Assembly: GCF_029784135.1 (NCBI RefSeq)
Contig: NC_073745.1
Span: 101,160,904-101,224,903, forward strand
Direction: 5' to 3'
DNA: 64,000 nucleotides
DNA from: Toxorhynchites rutilus septentrionalis
Lineage: Eukaryota; Arthropoda; Insecta; Diptera; Culicidae
The position numbers and the translations under genes were made by a program. Below are positions 22,350 to 34,020 of the stretch, piece after piece. Below the pieces are notes generated by a model that saw only the letters and a program-made list of their open reading frames with translations, did not search any database and had not been told where the DNA came from. Within the stretch, counting starts at the first letter, position 1. Each line of letters opens with the position of its first letter.

Positions 22350-24035
22350 AAGTGACCAGATGGTCAGAGGTCTAACGCGGGACACAAAAAACAAAACGTT
22401 ATGTATATACGTTATGTGAACATAAACCATAGTTTAGCGAATCTAAACTGATCAGTATTATTTTTTTCTGAGTATCGGCACTCAGTTGTGATTTTTCGGT
22501 GGTTTAGATTTTGTTTACGCCCGAAAATCACTCGTTCAATCAGAGCCTGGCAAGCACGATTCAAATTCTACAATTTTCTTCAAATTACCGAATGGAATGC
22601 TCGAAAATTTCGGTTCATTTTTCATCGATTTTAATGTTAACGTATGCATTAAAAAAATGGACTAATTTCGGATGGCGATGGAAGATAATTTTATTAAGTT
22701 TATTAAGTACAACAAAAATGATTCAAGGATGTTGATTCGCAGCACTGTCAAGCAACTTGATGATTTTTCCATACTGTAAGCTCCACCCCACAGCAAAGGA
22801 GTTGGGCATCCTGAGGCACTTTGTGTCCGCCAGATATAGCCGATCTGGTATTTACAATATCATCTCTTTGCCGCTCCTTAAGCCGGGAGATCGAAGCAAG
22901 CGGCCAAACGGTGGAGAAGAATCTGGCCAAAATGGACATTTTTATGCGGAAGCGTCAGACGAGACCGGCCGTATCTGAGCAGCAGACAATCACCCAGAAG
23001 GAGTAGCTTGAGGTGCTGGTGAAAAACTTCTTTCCGGCGAAAGAAGTGAAAAAATTCTTTTCGTACTCATAATGATGTACTTGACGTACTTGATGCTCAA
23101 CGAATGGCAGGGGACCGGGTACTTCACGTTCCCCAGGTAAGCGATGACGTCAAATATATCATTCACATCAAGTTCTCGAAGAAGGCCTTCTCTGACAGAC
23201 GTGAAGGGAATGTCCAAGCCGCTCTTCTTTCGAGTCATATGATGAACGGGGAGATATATAGTACGAAGTGCTGCCGGAGTTGGGAGGGTGACGTGGTCTT
23301 TATGCCGACCCTGGGATAAACCCATTATGCCAAAAGATCACTGGAGGATGGATCGGGTGAAGATAAATATTGTCGCGAAGACCACCAACCTTCCCCAGCT
23401 GCACCGATAGAAAACTTTTGGGCGAATGGCCAAAATAGAGAGACAGACGACCACCAAAGCCATGAAAAGGTAAAATAACACGCTGATATACATCTTTCCA
23501 TCGGCCATGCTTCAGGTTCCGGCCAACTTCTGTAAGACCGCCCAGCGCTTCATTTGCGATACTTCATAAAACAATTTTACCTCTTTATTTCGAGCATACA
23601 CTAGTTCTTCCGGCTTATTTAAAACGTTAAGCCCTGACCGAGTTAGGGGACCAAAGATGAACTTTTCGTCTGACTCACGTCTGGTCCCTGTGGATCAATA
23701 GGGGACTTTTATAAAAATAATTTTCCAATTTTGTTGCTGCCGCTTCCAGTTGACACTCTCTAAACAAAAAGCCCAATGTCGGTGCGATGGAACCAGCTCT
23801 AAGTATTGATTTTTGGATGCATTAGAGACGAAGTCTGTCAATTAAAGGTTTTTTTTGAGCTTCATCCATTTAAGAAAATCAACATGGTGAAATTGTGATA
23901 TTGAAATGTATTGATATCGCGGGACATTTTCGTTCCTTTTGCCAAATGCGGGACGTTTCGCGGGACGGAATCTTACGCGGGACATTTCGTTGAAATGCGG
24001 GACTGTCCCGCGTAACGCGGGACGTCTGGTCAGTT
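22350..24035 (+). mobile_element. Decayed Tc1/mariner-like transposon with CGGGAC-rich ends
   Basis: The left end AAGTGACCAGATGG and right end CGTCTGGTCAGTT are inverted, with TA at 22348-22349 and 24036-24037. Subterminal CGCGGGAC motifs are single at the left (22378) and fivefold at the right (23920-24025). A transposase relic lies between. Length (1686 bp) fits the superfamily. Confidence 0.7.
22745..23560 (+). pseudogene. Tc1/mariner-superfamily transposase relic
   Basis: Broken frames show KELGILRHF..YSRSGIYNII (HTH-like), then MLNEWQGTGYFTFP after a degraded DDE-type start, SDDVKYII..KFSKKAF, KGMSKPLFF, GEIYSTKC and finally NLPQL..IENFWA, the third catalytic block. This order (MDDExYFxL..GMSKPxF..xIYxxEC..PQxRPIExFWA) is that of maT/DD37-41-type transposases, where D, D and D/E coordinate metal for strand cleavage. 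Several stops and at least three frameshifts exclude function; the second D block (FWPDLA) is not readable. Confidence 0.7.
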
Positions 24036-24540
24036 TATATTACGAGTTAGTGAAGCGTCAAAGATTATAATGGGTTATCAGGCAGAATGAACAACTTTCA
24101 AATAGAAATTATAAATGAAAACCAACAACTCCGTATCAAATTATTGTACAATGCGAAAGGAAAACTTGGTTTTTTCCATGTGGTAAAATAATTTCTTACA
24201 AAAATTGTATCTGAAGATAATTTTATATTATATTGATAACTTCGTATTCAGATGTCGACACCGTGCCGTTGTCGTCGCGGATACACCGTAAAGTGTATTC
24301 GGGAATACGGCTCAATGAATTTGTATGAAATTGCAGCCATCTTACTAATCCACTCCACCATCTACATCACCCTTATTCCTGCACATGGACTATCCAGTTT
24401 GTTTGATAGAACGAATTATTACACAAAATCTAGTGATGCATACAACATTCACGATAACCAAGTTGAAAGAAAGAATGCATAATACATGATTTACCTTTTC
24501 ATTCACTCGCAAAATATACCTCTCTTATTCGTCTAATTGC
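24036..24540. other. No assignable gene; one 76-codon frame of unknown nature
   Basis: The frame 24252-24482 (+) starts MSTPCRCRRGYTV and has a short hydrophobic stretch (IAAILLIHSTIYITLI). I recognise no family and no splice or promoter context, so I treat it as unproven. Confidence 0.3.
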
Positions 24541-24712
24541 TCACTTGATTTTCTATTTTCACTGTTTTCATGTCTCAGGCGAAAAAAATGCTGGATAAAT
24601 TCGCCGTCTAATGCTATATATATTAAAATATATCGTAAGAACGATTCTGCGTAACATGCATTTAAAAACTCTTAATTTTTCGTTACATTTTGCACTCCTG
24701 CACTCCTTTCTG
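24541..24712. repeat. Dispersed repeat shared with 2341-2512
   Basis: Second copy of the block described at 2341 (GCTGGATAAATTCGCCGTC, GTAAGAACGATTCTG, TCGTTACATTTTGC). Same orientation. Confidence 0.6.
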
Positions 24713-25761
24713 GTTTGGAAGAACGAACTAATTCTCAAACAAATAAAAAACAGTTTAACAGAACACGTGTACACCTTGTTAGCGAATGTCAAATAACAAT
24801 GAGATTTATATTCAGCAAAGGTATTGCAGATCACTAACTTCTTCATAAAACAATGTTTATATGCGCAATCTTTCGGATAACACAAAAAAAAATATTGTTT
24901 GTCCCCAGTATTTCAAAAAACAACATCAAGTTCAATTGTCTCATGTTGATATTCTAGACATAATTGCCCCACCATGAATTTTAAGCCCGTTATCAAGCTT
25001 GATTGATTCAAATGAAGGTATCTTGTCACATTTCATTAGACAATAGTTTACTGTCCCATAGAAAACCGGTGTATTGCTAAATTGAGATGCCTCAAGCTTC
25101 TGGTAGACAAATATGCAAGAAAACTTTGATTACTCATCCAGTTGCTTTTGAAACACTTTATTGAAACCACACTAATCTGTATATAAGCCGATACCCGCTC
25201 GGAAATGTTCTTGATCGCTCTCCCGAACACTATGCTCTTCTCTCCTAATCGCATTTCTTTTCTGCAGCCGGACTGAACGGGGAATTCAGTTGAAACGAAG
25301 TATCGATGATAATTGTCATCGATGATATAGTTTACTTACAAATGGTGCCATAGACTTTGTATTTTATAGCAGAGAATACGAGACGTTCTATACATATCAA
25401 TGAACGCACATTAATGAAAGCAGCAATTACAATATCATATGTTTAAGAGTGCCGCAATCGATCGTCGTTTCTAATTGTCGAGAAGGGGTATATCGATTCT
25501 ACTTTGAGCGTTAGTAATTCTTTTCCTATTAAATAATATGGTAACGATAAATAGAATGTCTAAAAATTATATGCTTGTTAGTTATTGATTGCCTTGATTG
25601 ATTGCGTCCACCTTGCGTTTGTATCACAGATATAACCCACTTCTAGTTTTTTGTATGTGTTTCCATTGTTATAAGGTTTGATAGTGCTGCACTTTGTTTT
25701 TGAAAATTTTTAATTGTCATGTTTAGTTGGTTTAGTTGGCTGAAATATGTGAAATATTTTC
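24713..25761. other. No recognisable feature
   Basis: AT-rich non-coding DNA with no motif or repeat end I can name. Confidence 0.4.
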
Positions 25762-26134
25762 TCCTCCTTCTCCTTCCAGAGGAGAAAGGGGGTTCAAACC
25801 ATCATAGAAACATTTCTTGTACTCTTCGCTCCTTACATCCCAATTTTGGTTCCATTTGCTCTATTATTTCTCGAGTTATACAAGACGTTGTGTTTTGTAT
25901 GTATGGGACCCCCATACAGAGGTGGGAGATACGTCAAACCATCGGAGAAACATTTCTCGTACCCAAAAACCCTCACATGCCAAGTTTGGCTCCATTTGCT
26001 TGATTAGTTCTCGAGTTATGCAGAAATTTCTGTTTCGTTTGCCGATTTTCACGCCGATCGGCTCAGTAATTTCCAAATCCATTAGAATCAGACAGACAGA
26101 CAGATAGACCGATTTCCATTTTTATATACATAGT
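25762..26134 (-). mobile_element. Helitron fragment, 5' end present
   Basis: The right side ATCAGACAGACAGACAGATAG..CCATTTTTATATACATAG is the reverse complement of the 5' end of the Helitron at 14997-15778. Two internal units (CATAGAAACATTTCTTGTAC, CTCGAGTTATGCAGAAATTT) follow. The 3' CTAG end is missing. Confidence 0.8.
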
Positions 26135-26294
26135 TGGAGAGTTTTTGTACAAATGTAAGGAAATATATAGAAAATTGGTTGATTGAGGGTCGAAGTAAAG
26201 TGTTTTGAGCAACCAAATAACATGATATAAAATTTTTCATGCAAATTTTCACATTTTTAAACTACCGGGTCATCCAATTTATTAAAAAATTGTA

Positions 26295-27420
26295 AGGAGT
26301 TGTATCTAGGACACGACCGCATATTTCCGACGAAGAACTACGCAATTATATTATGCAATCCATTTGTTCACCAATTTGAATATTATTTTAGAATGCACCG
26401 AGATTTTTGCAATAGATTATGTTCTACGTTACAAATAAATTTGGTGAACGTCCTTTTACGTTTGATATGATGCCTAGGACTACCAAAATATGTGAACAGA
26501 AGAATTGTCAAACGATCATTGTATTTTACATTTCCCTTGGAAAATATTGCACATTTCATGTTTTCGTAGTTCTCGAATCGCGAAAGTTCATTCAGCTCTA
26601 GTATCTGAAATGACGATTTTCCCAGATTTCTCAGTTTAAAAGTACGTTTCAGGGAAACATATTCCGGTCTGCACAACGACAAGCGAGTACAAAAATACTC
26701 AACACCAAAAAATACCCCCGACTTGCATGTATTTGCAAAGCGGATTCCTCCAGGCACATTAATTTTGAAGGCCATGTTAGGGGAAACACGGCTCAGTGGG
26801 AAAAAAATACTGTCGACTTGCATGTTTTGACAAAGCGGATTCCCCCAGGCACATTGTTTTTGAAGTTCGTGTTAGGGAAACACAGTTCAATGAAAACAAA
26901 TATACCTCCGACTTGCATGTATATTTGCAGAGCGGATTTTCACAGGTACATCGATTTTGGAGTCTGGAAACCGTAAATCGGGCCAATCAAAACTTGGCAG
27001 TTAGGGCTTTAAATAACGCATTGATATTTTACAATTATTCAATTGATCATCTTATGAAAAAAAATATTTTATCAATTGTGATAGACGCGTAGAAATATTT
27101 CCTACCAATTGATGCAAACATCTTTCCGATTTGTTAAGAAATGCTCGAGTTATAAGCAATCGAAATACGGGTAGGGTTAGCACACAAATCGGCAGAGCAG
27201 AGGCAGGAGTTTTCGTGAATTTAAACCATTTAGTGATTGGCGAATTGTAATGTATAGCATATCAAACAAATCTTAGAGAAATTCCGATTCGATGGGTGTG
27301 CAAATCATGAGAATTCGTTCACAGTGAAAATAGTTATTAACATTGACTTTATTTCATAAAAACGTGGCCTGTTTTCTGATTTGGCACCCTCCCTGAAAGA
27401 CGTAGTTCTACATCAAAAAA
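26295..27420 (+). mobile_element. Non-autonomous element with ~95-bp minisatellite (copy 2)
   Basis: The left end GGAGTTGTATCTAGGACACG..ACTACGCAATT matches, inverted, the end at 42660-42720 and, direct, 55770-55815. The right end (CGTGGCCTGTTTTCTGAT..GACGTAGTTCTAC) matches, inverted, 41722-41800. It thus spans a complete A-end to B-end unit with the minisatellite (26650-26965) in the middle. No ORF of note. Confidence 0.65.
26650..26965. repeat. ~95-bp tandem repeat array, about three units
   Basis: Units contain GACTTGCATGTATTTGCAAA, GCGGATTCCxCCAGGCACAT, TTTTGAAG and GTTAGGGAAACAC. They are homologous to the array at 18740-19195. Confidence 0.85.
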
Positions 27421-27887
27421 TAATCTGGGTTCCAAACTCGAATGTTGTCTCCGGATGTCAACACTGTACATCTGTCATCACGGATGCTATTTGACATAAT
27501 CAAATGGCCGTGTTGTCTGTTCGAAAAAAAATTTATTCTTTATGTTGTACAAAAAGTTTTTTCGATCAATGAAATATCTCAAATGCAACGAATTTTTTGC
27601 CTGCACGCTGCATGATTTGATGATTTGAAAACTGTAATAATCGTGAATAAGATGCCACCAACCACAACAAAGTCTAGAAACATTAAAGAAACCTCAATAA
27701 ATCTGAATGAAATGTTGTTTCCATTGCATAAGAAAATGTAAACACGTTCGATATCATAATTGATTCTGTGTGCGGATGTAATTTCTGCGACCTCGATATT
27801 AAGCATTTTGAATGGTTTATTTCCAAAATTAAATTCACTGATTGTTATATTTCAGTATGTGAGTTAACAAAGAGGTGATGTTAGGTA
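27421..27887. other. No recognisable feature
   Basis: No gene or repeat seen apart from short motifs shared with element ends. Confidence 0.35.
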
Positions 27888-28438
27888 CAGGCAAACCTTT
27901 TTTTTGTGCGGGGGATAGGGACCGCACAAAAAAGTCGCATGAAAAAAAATCGTGCGAAACTTCACCAGTAGCTTTGAAAAATCGTGTTCGGTACACATTT
28001 TGAAAAAAACTTTTTTGTGCGGTAGATAGGGACCGCATAAAAAAAGTTTCCCCCAAGAAAATAACTCAAATCCACGCCATTTACCGTTCAATTTCCTTTT
28101 GTTTCGCTGCTTTGCGAGGGGACACTTTGCCTTTTCGGTTGCGCGTGGCTGTTTTGTGCTTTTAGTTGCATGTCGAAACGTGTTGCTGTTAGAAATCATG
28201 TCATGCAAAAACTTAGAAAAACTTAGAGTATTTGATGAAAGAAGAGAAATGATTTCAGAAGTGGATAATTGAAACGCAAATATGTTTTTTTCGCACTGAA
28301 ATGCGTATAAACTATCGAAAAAAAAATAAATGGACAATAACTTCGTCAAATATGCTTCCCTTCATACACCGCACAAGAACAGAAAATCGCACAAAAAAAA
28401 TTCGCACAAAAAAAACCGTACAAAAACAGGTTTTACTG
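27888..28438. mobile_element. pogo-like MITE, 551 bp
   Basis: Left CAGGCAAACCTTTTTTTTGT and right (inverted) CAGTAAAACCTGTTTTTGTA, with TA on both sides (27886-27887, 28439-28440). The interior repeats GTGCGGxxGATAGGGACCGC at 27916 and 28016 and CGCACAAAAAAA near the right end. CAGT starts with TA duplication fit the pogo/Tigger group. An apparent 161-codon minus frame over it is not a gene. Confidence 0.75.
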
Positions 28439-28708
28439 TATGTACCGAACTGGTAAATTGATTTTGAAGTGAAAAATTATATTGCGAAATTATGAGCGAA
28501 AATCAAATCGCCAAATATAAAAATCACTTGTAAGGTTTCGAATACATGGTATAAACATGCTCTACAGTATAAGAAATGCACGATATTATTACTGGGTGGT
28601 TTAGTTCAGCTTTTCAACATTAAACGATCATCCGAAATGATTTCATATCCTAGTTGAATCGAGTTATTCCTCTCTCAAGCGTGGTTAAAATTCCACGACT
28701 CGTATACA

Positions 28709-28752
28709 GTAGAACCCCGATTATCCGCGGTCCGGATAATCCGCTGGAGCGA
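28709..28752 (+). mobile_element. Solitary pogo/Tigger-type end
   Basis: TACAGTAGAACCCCGATTATCC and CGGATAATCCGCTGG resemble Tigger-type TIRs. I find no matching inverted end downstream in the window, so only one end remains. Confidence 0.5.
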
Positions 28753-28973
28753 GATCTATAGTAATTCTAAAGAGCTTTTCGAAATTTGTAAGTGAGCGGT
28801 ATGCTTGGATCTTTTGTTTCGGTCATGGCTTTTAAATACAAATTGAATACAAATTCGTATACATCCGGAGAAAATAATCCAAAATAAACTAAGCATACGA
28901 ATAGCAGTCTCCGTCTTTAAAAGGTTCCCGTCTTTACCTATACAAATCTAACAACAAAAAATCTATACAACAC

Positions 28974-29790
28974 TTTTTTTTTATTAATCAGATTATTTTT
29001 ACAGGCTCAGTTACATAATTTTAATGGAGCCAAACTCTTAATTATATTTCAACTAGCATATATCAACATGTTGTTTCCTTAATTCTAAGGTTAATGAAAT
29101 AGGAAACCGATTACTCGCGGTCGACTCGAGTTTAGAAGGGTGACACATTTTCATTAGGAAAAGGATGGGATGTAAGGAGATGTGTGTTTACACTCGCACT
29201 CACATTCACATTCACATTCACATTGTCATTCACACTGACACTTCACACTCAATTCTTAAAACTATCCTTACATTTAATATGTGTTTACAATTTAACTTAT
29301 TCTAATGTTAGTAGGAAGGGAACCGATAGCTCGCGAAGGACGAAAAGGAGGGGAAAAGGATGTATGAACAATCACACTCGAAGATCGATAGCTTTAAGGA
29401 AAACATATATTTGGGACATGTAATCAAGGTCTAACCGCGCCAACACATCTCTCACCGGCACATTGGACTGCTTTCCTCCAGCCCGAAGGGAGTTTTCTAA
29501 ATTCGATCTGGCGACAAGATACAACTCGCACGACCAAACAACGTGTTCGATGTCGTGGTAACCATGGCCACAACCGCAGAGATTGCTGTCGGCAAGATTA
29601 AAACGAAAAAGCAGCGCGTCTAACGAACAGTGATTGGACATGAGTCGGGAGAAGGTGCGAATAAAGTCCCGACTCAAGTCCAGACTATCCAACACATTTG
29701 TTAGTGAGAGTTTTGTACTAGAGCCTAGTGCCAAGAATTTACATAAAAATTCATTTGAAATGGTATGCCCAATCCTCCCAATAAACAAAT
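28974..29790 (-). mobile_element. I-group LINE 3' end (same family as 5685-10177)
   Basis: Poly-T at 28974-28982 is the reverse of the poly-A tail. A 3' UTR follows (ACTCGCGGTCGACTCGAG; a CACATT microsatellite-like run at 29200-29225), then the C-terminal ORF2 frame up to the 5' truncation near 29790. Confidence 0.85.
29372..29788 (-). pseudogene. LINE ORF2 C-terminal fragment
   Basis: A 138-codon open frame ending KAIDLRV. It contains SRLMSNHCSLDALLFRFNLA, the zinc-type LCGCGHGYHDIEHVVWSC motif and NVPVRDVLARLDLDYMSQI. It is the tail following the RNase H domain of I-group LINEs; RT and RNase H are lost by 5' truncation. It is collinear with the LINE-B protein (8624-9673) but a distinct subfamily. 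Confidence 0.85.
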
Positions 29791-31559
29791 AATTTTATTC
29801 ACAAATTCGAAAGAACATTTGCACATTGTTCCTGACTTGGCAGTAATCTTTTCTTTTTTTTTGTTGAGTCGTAAATGGCTTACCCAGACCTATTTGCATT
29901 TTAATATTTTCAATTCGTATTGAAACTTTCTAATCCCTTCCATTCGGTCATTGAGCAAACAAAAAGGATTTGGCTCCAGGGGATGGCTTTGTTTCATTCG
30001 ATTTCATCTTTGAATTTTTGGCAATAATACGCCGGAATCGGAATAAAAGTTTGTGCACAAAAAGCAAAGCTACTGCTCCGCTCGACTAAAGTGTGGCGAG
30101 GAGATCAATGCAGTCAGAGAACTTCTGGTTTGTTTTGTTTTATATCTGATGATTAAATTCAGACTTTCCAGTTCATGAATAACTGAATATTTGACTTAGT
30201 ACATATTGTCAGATAGAATAACGGTTTATGAAGAAGTGTGCTATTCTCGAATAATAATTGCGTAATTTTAGTTTTCAATAGTTCACGTTGTAGGATCGAT
30301 ACCGCTGCATGAGAAAAACACCAATCAAACAGTATGTGTTTGGAGTTAGTAGACTATCAGAGGGATGAAACTTTTCCAAGCGCTTAAATCTATTCACCGA
30401 TATGAATTGGTGAAGCGAGTTTCGTTTAATAATTTTTCTTCTGCGCTTTCTCTGACTATTATTCGAAACATCAAACAAAACTTTCCCATTTACACACATA
30501 TCATAATTTATATTAGGAGAATTCTCTCGCTTTCTGTGCCTGACAAAAACAATCTGCGGCCACAGCCATAAATTAGTCCACAAACTAGAGCTGGTGGTTC
30601 TCGCAGAATATCAACTACAAGCGACTGGTCTGGGCGGCTGGCTAGAAGATCCGCCAGCTGCTCTCTATGCACACATGTGTGCAGCAGCGCTGGCAAGTGG
30701 CAAACCCAGCAGTGCCAGCCAGCGGTGGTCATAAATTCAAAGCAGCACCAGAACAACTTCAGAAGGGAACATCAGCATCATCGTCATCCTTATAATGCCC
30801 CAGCTAAATACGGAGCGCGTTGTAAAAACCAACTCCCAAAACGTCCGAAACGGTGATATTTTTCATTAATAATTTATATTCATATCATCGTCGGGAACTG
30901 TCTATCTCCGCCCCCCGTGGGAGCCTTTTCCCCGTTGTCGTATTCGTCGCTGCTCACTCTCTTATCCGGGCTTTGAAAGTTTGGATTTGGACGAAACGCC
31001 CAATTGCTAAACGAGGTGGAATGTGTACATTGTCAAAAAGAATCTCGTGGTGGTGCTCGAACGGGAAGTGAAGCGTTTCGGGTTTTTTTTGCGGCCCAAG
31101 CTGAGAAATGGATTTACGAGTCGTTGCTAAAATGAGCTTTCGTTGAGATGAGATTATCCGTGTGCGCTTGGGGTGGGTGGATGTATGTTTTGAGTGACTT
31201 TTTTTTTGTTTGTTGCCGGGTCGTGTTTTCTTCAACAGGATTTGCGTCCTGGTGGTCGGCTTTTGAAACAAAAACAGAGAGAGAGGTGATGGATGATTTG
31301 TTTGGAAACATGGTTTAATGTTGGCAGGAAATTGATTTACGGGACACATTTTTGGTGGGCTCTTCTTGGGCGATTTCTTGGAAGGTTGGATATTGGAGTA
31401 CTTTTTTTTGTGTGACCAGTGGCACTTGTGTTCATTCAGAATCTTGCCATTGTTCAATTACAGTAAAGGTCGTTAAGAACCGAATTCGTTTTGAAAACGT
31501 TGAAATGTGTTTGTTTATTAAACTTAACTATGATGATTTGAAAAGTTTCCTTCTTTTGT
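29791..31559. other. Apparently single-copy, non-coding
   Basis: 30560-30800 is richer in GC, with CAGCAG/GGCTGG-type words; 31080-31460 on the minus strand has a 167-codon Lys/Ser/Pro-rich frame that looks like base-composition bias. No exon, promoter or repeat end could be supported. Confidence 0.45.
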
Positions 31560-31845
31560 CAAAAATCGGCACTCTGGGACTTTTCAGACGACAAAACAAC
31601 CAAGTGCCAAAAAGTAAAAAAAAAAATCGAGATAACAGTAAATCTCGAAGTTTCGTGCAATTTTGTGACATTTGGCATCAAATTTTTTTTTAAAACCCCG
31701 ATTTCCTGCATTGTGATTCTTCGACTTTCAAAAAACTCAAATTTGAACGTCTGCAACACTAGTAATTGAAGTCCGATTGAGCTAAAATTTCGCACGAAGT
31801 TCCATATGAATAATCGAGATGACCATTTTCACTGGCACCCTATAC
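31560..31845. repeat. Foldback-MITE copy, GGTGCCAATGAAAATG family
   Basis: GTCAAAAATCGGCACTCTGG, GATAACAGTAAATCTCG, GTGCAATTTTGTGACATTTG and, at the right end, CATTTTCACTGGCACCC. These are the same boxes, in order, as 10190-10580. Confidence 0.75.
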
Positions 31846-31984
31846 CATACTGAGTTGTAATAAATATCGAACAACCAAAAGGGCGGCTCTCTTGACGACC
31901 CAAAATTTTATTAACCCAGCCCAGAGAGCATTTCTTATAATAGTAAGCATTAGCAACCATCCACAATAAATTACAAATATTTTT

Positions 31985-33020
31985 TTAAATATCTCGAGAA
32001 TGGCTACATTTAGAAGGAGATTGATAATTACCTTTTTTGTTGTAAATCACATCAGGATTCATAATTTGTGATTAAAAATGACTGCTAACATACAAAAACT
32101 CGAAATTTCGAAAATTCCTAAAAATTCGATGTTCCACAAAGTTCGTCAAAAATAGTTTTACCATCATGGGCCCATTTTTTAAATTTTCTACATGACTTCT
32201 ATTTTATATGAAAAAATTGAAAAAAAAATATAAAAATACATATTTTTTGATATAGCAAATTAAAATTGTATTTTGTAAATAAAAAAAAGAGCACTAATTT
32301 TTCTTCTCAGTGTATACTTTTTCAAATTAAGCCAACAATACTCTATAACTTTTTCTAACACAGTATTTCGGTACGACTCATATTTTTTGAGATATAAATT
32401 ATCAAAGATTTCTCTTACTCAAATCGATACACCCTTTTAAAAAGTTTTGCTTGAGTCAGAAAATGAACCATGATGATGTATTTGGAAAAGTTATTGGAAA
32501 TTATAAGCAAATTCTTAAAATTTCATGAACATGATGGTATAACACGACAAACATATTAAAAGGAATTATTTACTATAAAAAAGACAATAAATTAGATTTT
32601 TTTTTTAATATTTCGAGAATGGCTACATTTAGAAGGAGATTGATAATAACCTTTTTTGTTTTAAATCACATCAGGATTCATAATTTGTGGCTAAAAATAA
32701 TTGTTAACATACAAAAATTCGATGTTCCACAAAGTTCGTCAAAAATAGTTTCTTCTTCTATTATGTATGAAAAAATTTAAAAAAAAATAATAAAAAAATA
32801 TGCATTATATGATATTGCAAATTGAATTTTTATTTTGTTAATAAAAAAAGATTACTATTTTTTTCTCAGTGTACATTTTTTTCATATTCAACCATCAATA
32901 CTCTATAACTCTTTCTAAGACACCTTTTCGGTACGACTCATAGTTTTTGAGATATAAATTATCAAAGATTTCTTTTACTAAAATCGATACGCCCTTTTTC
33001 AAAAGTTACGCTTGAGTCAA
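31985..33020. repeat. Two tandem copies of a ~600-bp AT-rich repeat
   Basis: The block GAGAATGGCTACATTTAGAA..CATCAGGATTCATAATTTG..GATGTTCCACAAAGTTCG..TTTCGGTACGACTCATA..GATATAAATTATCAAAG is at 31994-32455 and again at 32612-32985. The copies are diverged and non-coding. Confidence 0.85.
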
Positions 33021-33159
33021 AAAATTCCCAATTGCTGTGAAAAACTCATATTTCCTCCAACCCAAACGGAATACACACTTTCATTGGAATCAAAAATACA
33101 AGTTTTTAAAATCTGCATTTTTAGGACGATTTAATTTGGAATTGCTGGATAGTCTCTAT

Positions 33160-33237
33160 CATGGATGGCCAGATCCGCGATCTATCGGTCGCCCGCGTAG
33201 GTGGTCCTAGGCGCCTGCCAGCTGGACTAGGATAGTG
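33160..33237 (+). mobile_element. hAT-like terminal sequence (left)
   Basis: CATGGATGGCCAGATCCG, a TCGGTCGCCCGCGTAGGT box, CTAGGCGCCTGCCAGCTGG and CTAGGATAG. The same ~80 bp occur inverted at 37559-37639. It is notably GC-rich against the background. Confidence 0.6.
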
Positions 33238-33424
33238 TCACCTTCAAACGCAATTTCACCTTTTGCTGTGATCATTTTAAAATGTGTTACGCTAAACTCA
33301 ATAAAACATCACGGATCCTTTATGAAGGACATGTCATTACTTCAATAAAACACTTTTTTTTTTAGAAAATGAGTTCAATTTTATTCAGGTTGTATTTCAC
33401 CTTAATATTTTAAGAATAAAATTT

Positions 33425-34020
33425 AATTTCGGTCATATGACCACCGTTTACAGCGATCGATCCGTTGGACCCAATTTTGCCACTACTTGGCCACACTTTT
33501 CGACTGGAATATTGTGAATTTCGCGTTGGATGTTATCTCTGGATGTTATAGTCTACCAACATGTCGTGATAGCGCTCTCCATTGATGATAAAATGACGGT
33601 CGCTCTCATCGACAAAGAAATACGACCCAATTCCTCCGGCATGAAAACCACACCAAACACTATTTTTTTTAGGATGCAATGGTGTTTCTTGAAGCACGTG
33701 ACCACCCATATGTGTTTGTATCTGACCAACAACGCATATTTTGCTTGTTGACAAAGTCATTTAGCCAGAAATGAGATGAAAAGCATAATTTTTATTAAGA
33801 TTCGCCAAAGCCCAATCGTAGAATTTCAGGCGCTTCATATGATCGAGTGGCTTTAGTTCTTGAGTCAATTTGATCTTGTAATGATGTACCACAATAAGAT
33901 TTGGGAGGCATTGTTTTGACATCGACAGATCATTAAAATATTTTAAGGGTTCATTCATATGGAGACACAAAACTGTCAACTCGCTAATGGGTGACCCTTT
34001 ATTAGTTGTCATTGTAGATA
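33425..34020 (-). pseudogene. Tc1/mariner-superfamily transposase relic, centre deleted
   Basis: On the minus strand, 34012-33761 gives LTQELKPLDHMKRLKFYDWA. 33760-33533 gives an HVLQETPLHPKKNSVWCG, then FHAGGIGSYFF and NGERYHDML. 33520-33425 gives IPVEKCGQVVAKLG. Insect transposases of this group read KPLDHxxRxxFxxWA..LHPKKVTVWCGxxAGGIIGPYFF..VNGxRYxxML..(DDE core)..IPxxxxxxVxxNxxxR. The catalytic core between NGERY and IPVEK is missing and stops are present. The small MITE at 49421-49798 comes from the same kind of transposon. Confidence 0.75.

Noticed and set aside
24252..24482. Small secreted or membrane peptide gene
   Set aside because: No supporting signal beyond a 76-codon frame; left unassigned.
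27864..28349. 161-codon minus-strand frame with repeated FLCGPYxPHKK
   Set aside because: The repeats are the GTGCGG..GGGACCGC modules of a pogo-like MITE.
30954..31457. 167-codon Lys/Ser/Pro-rich minus-strand frame
   Set aside because: Low-complexity composition from T/G-rich plus strand; no domain and overlapped by other frames.
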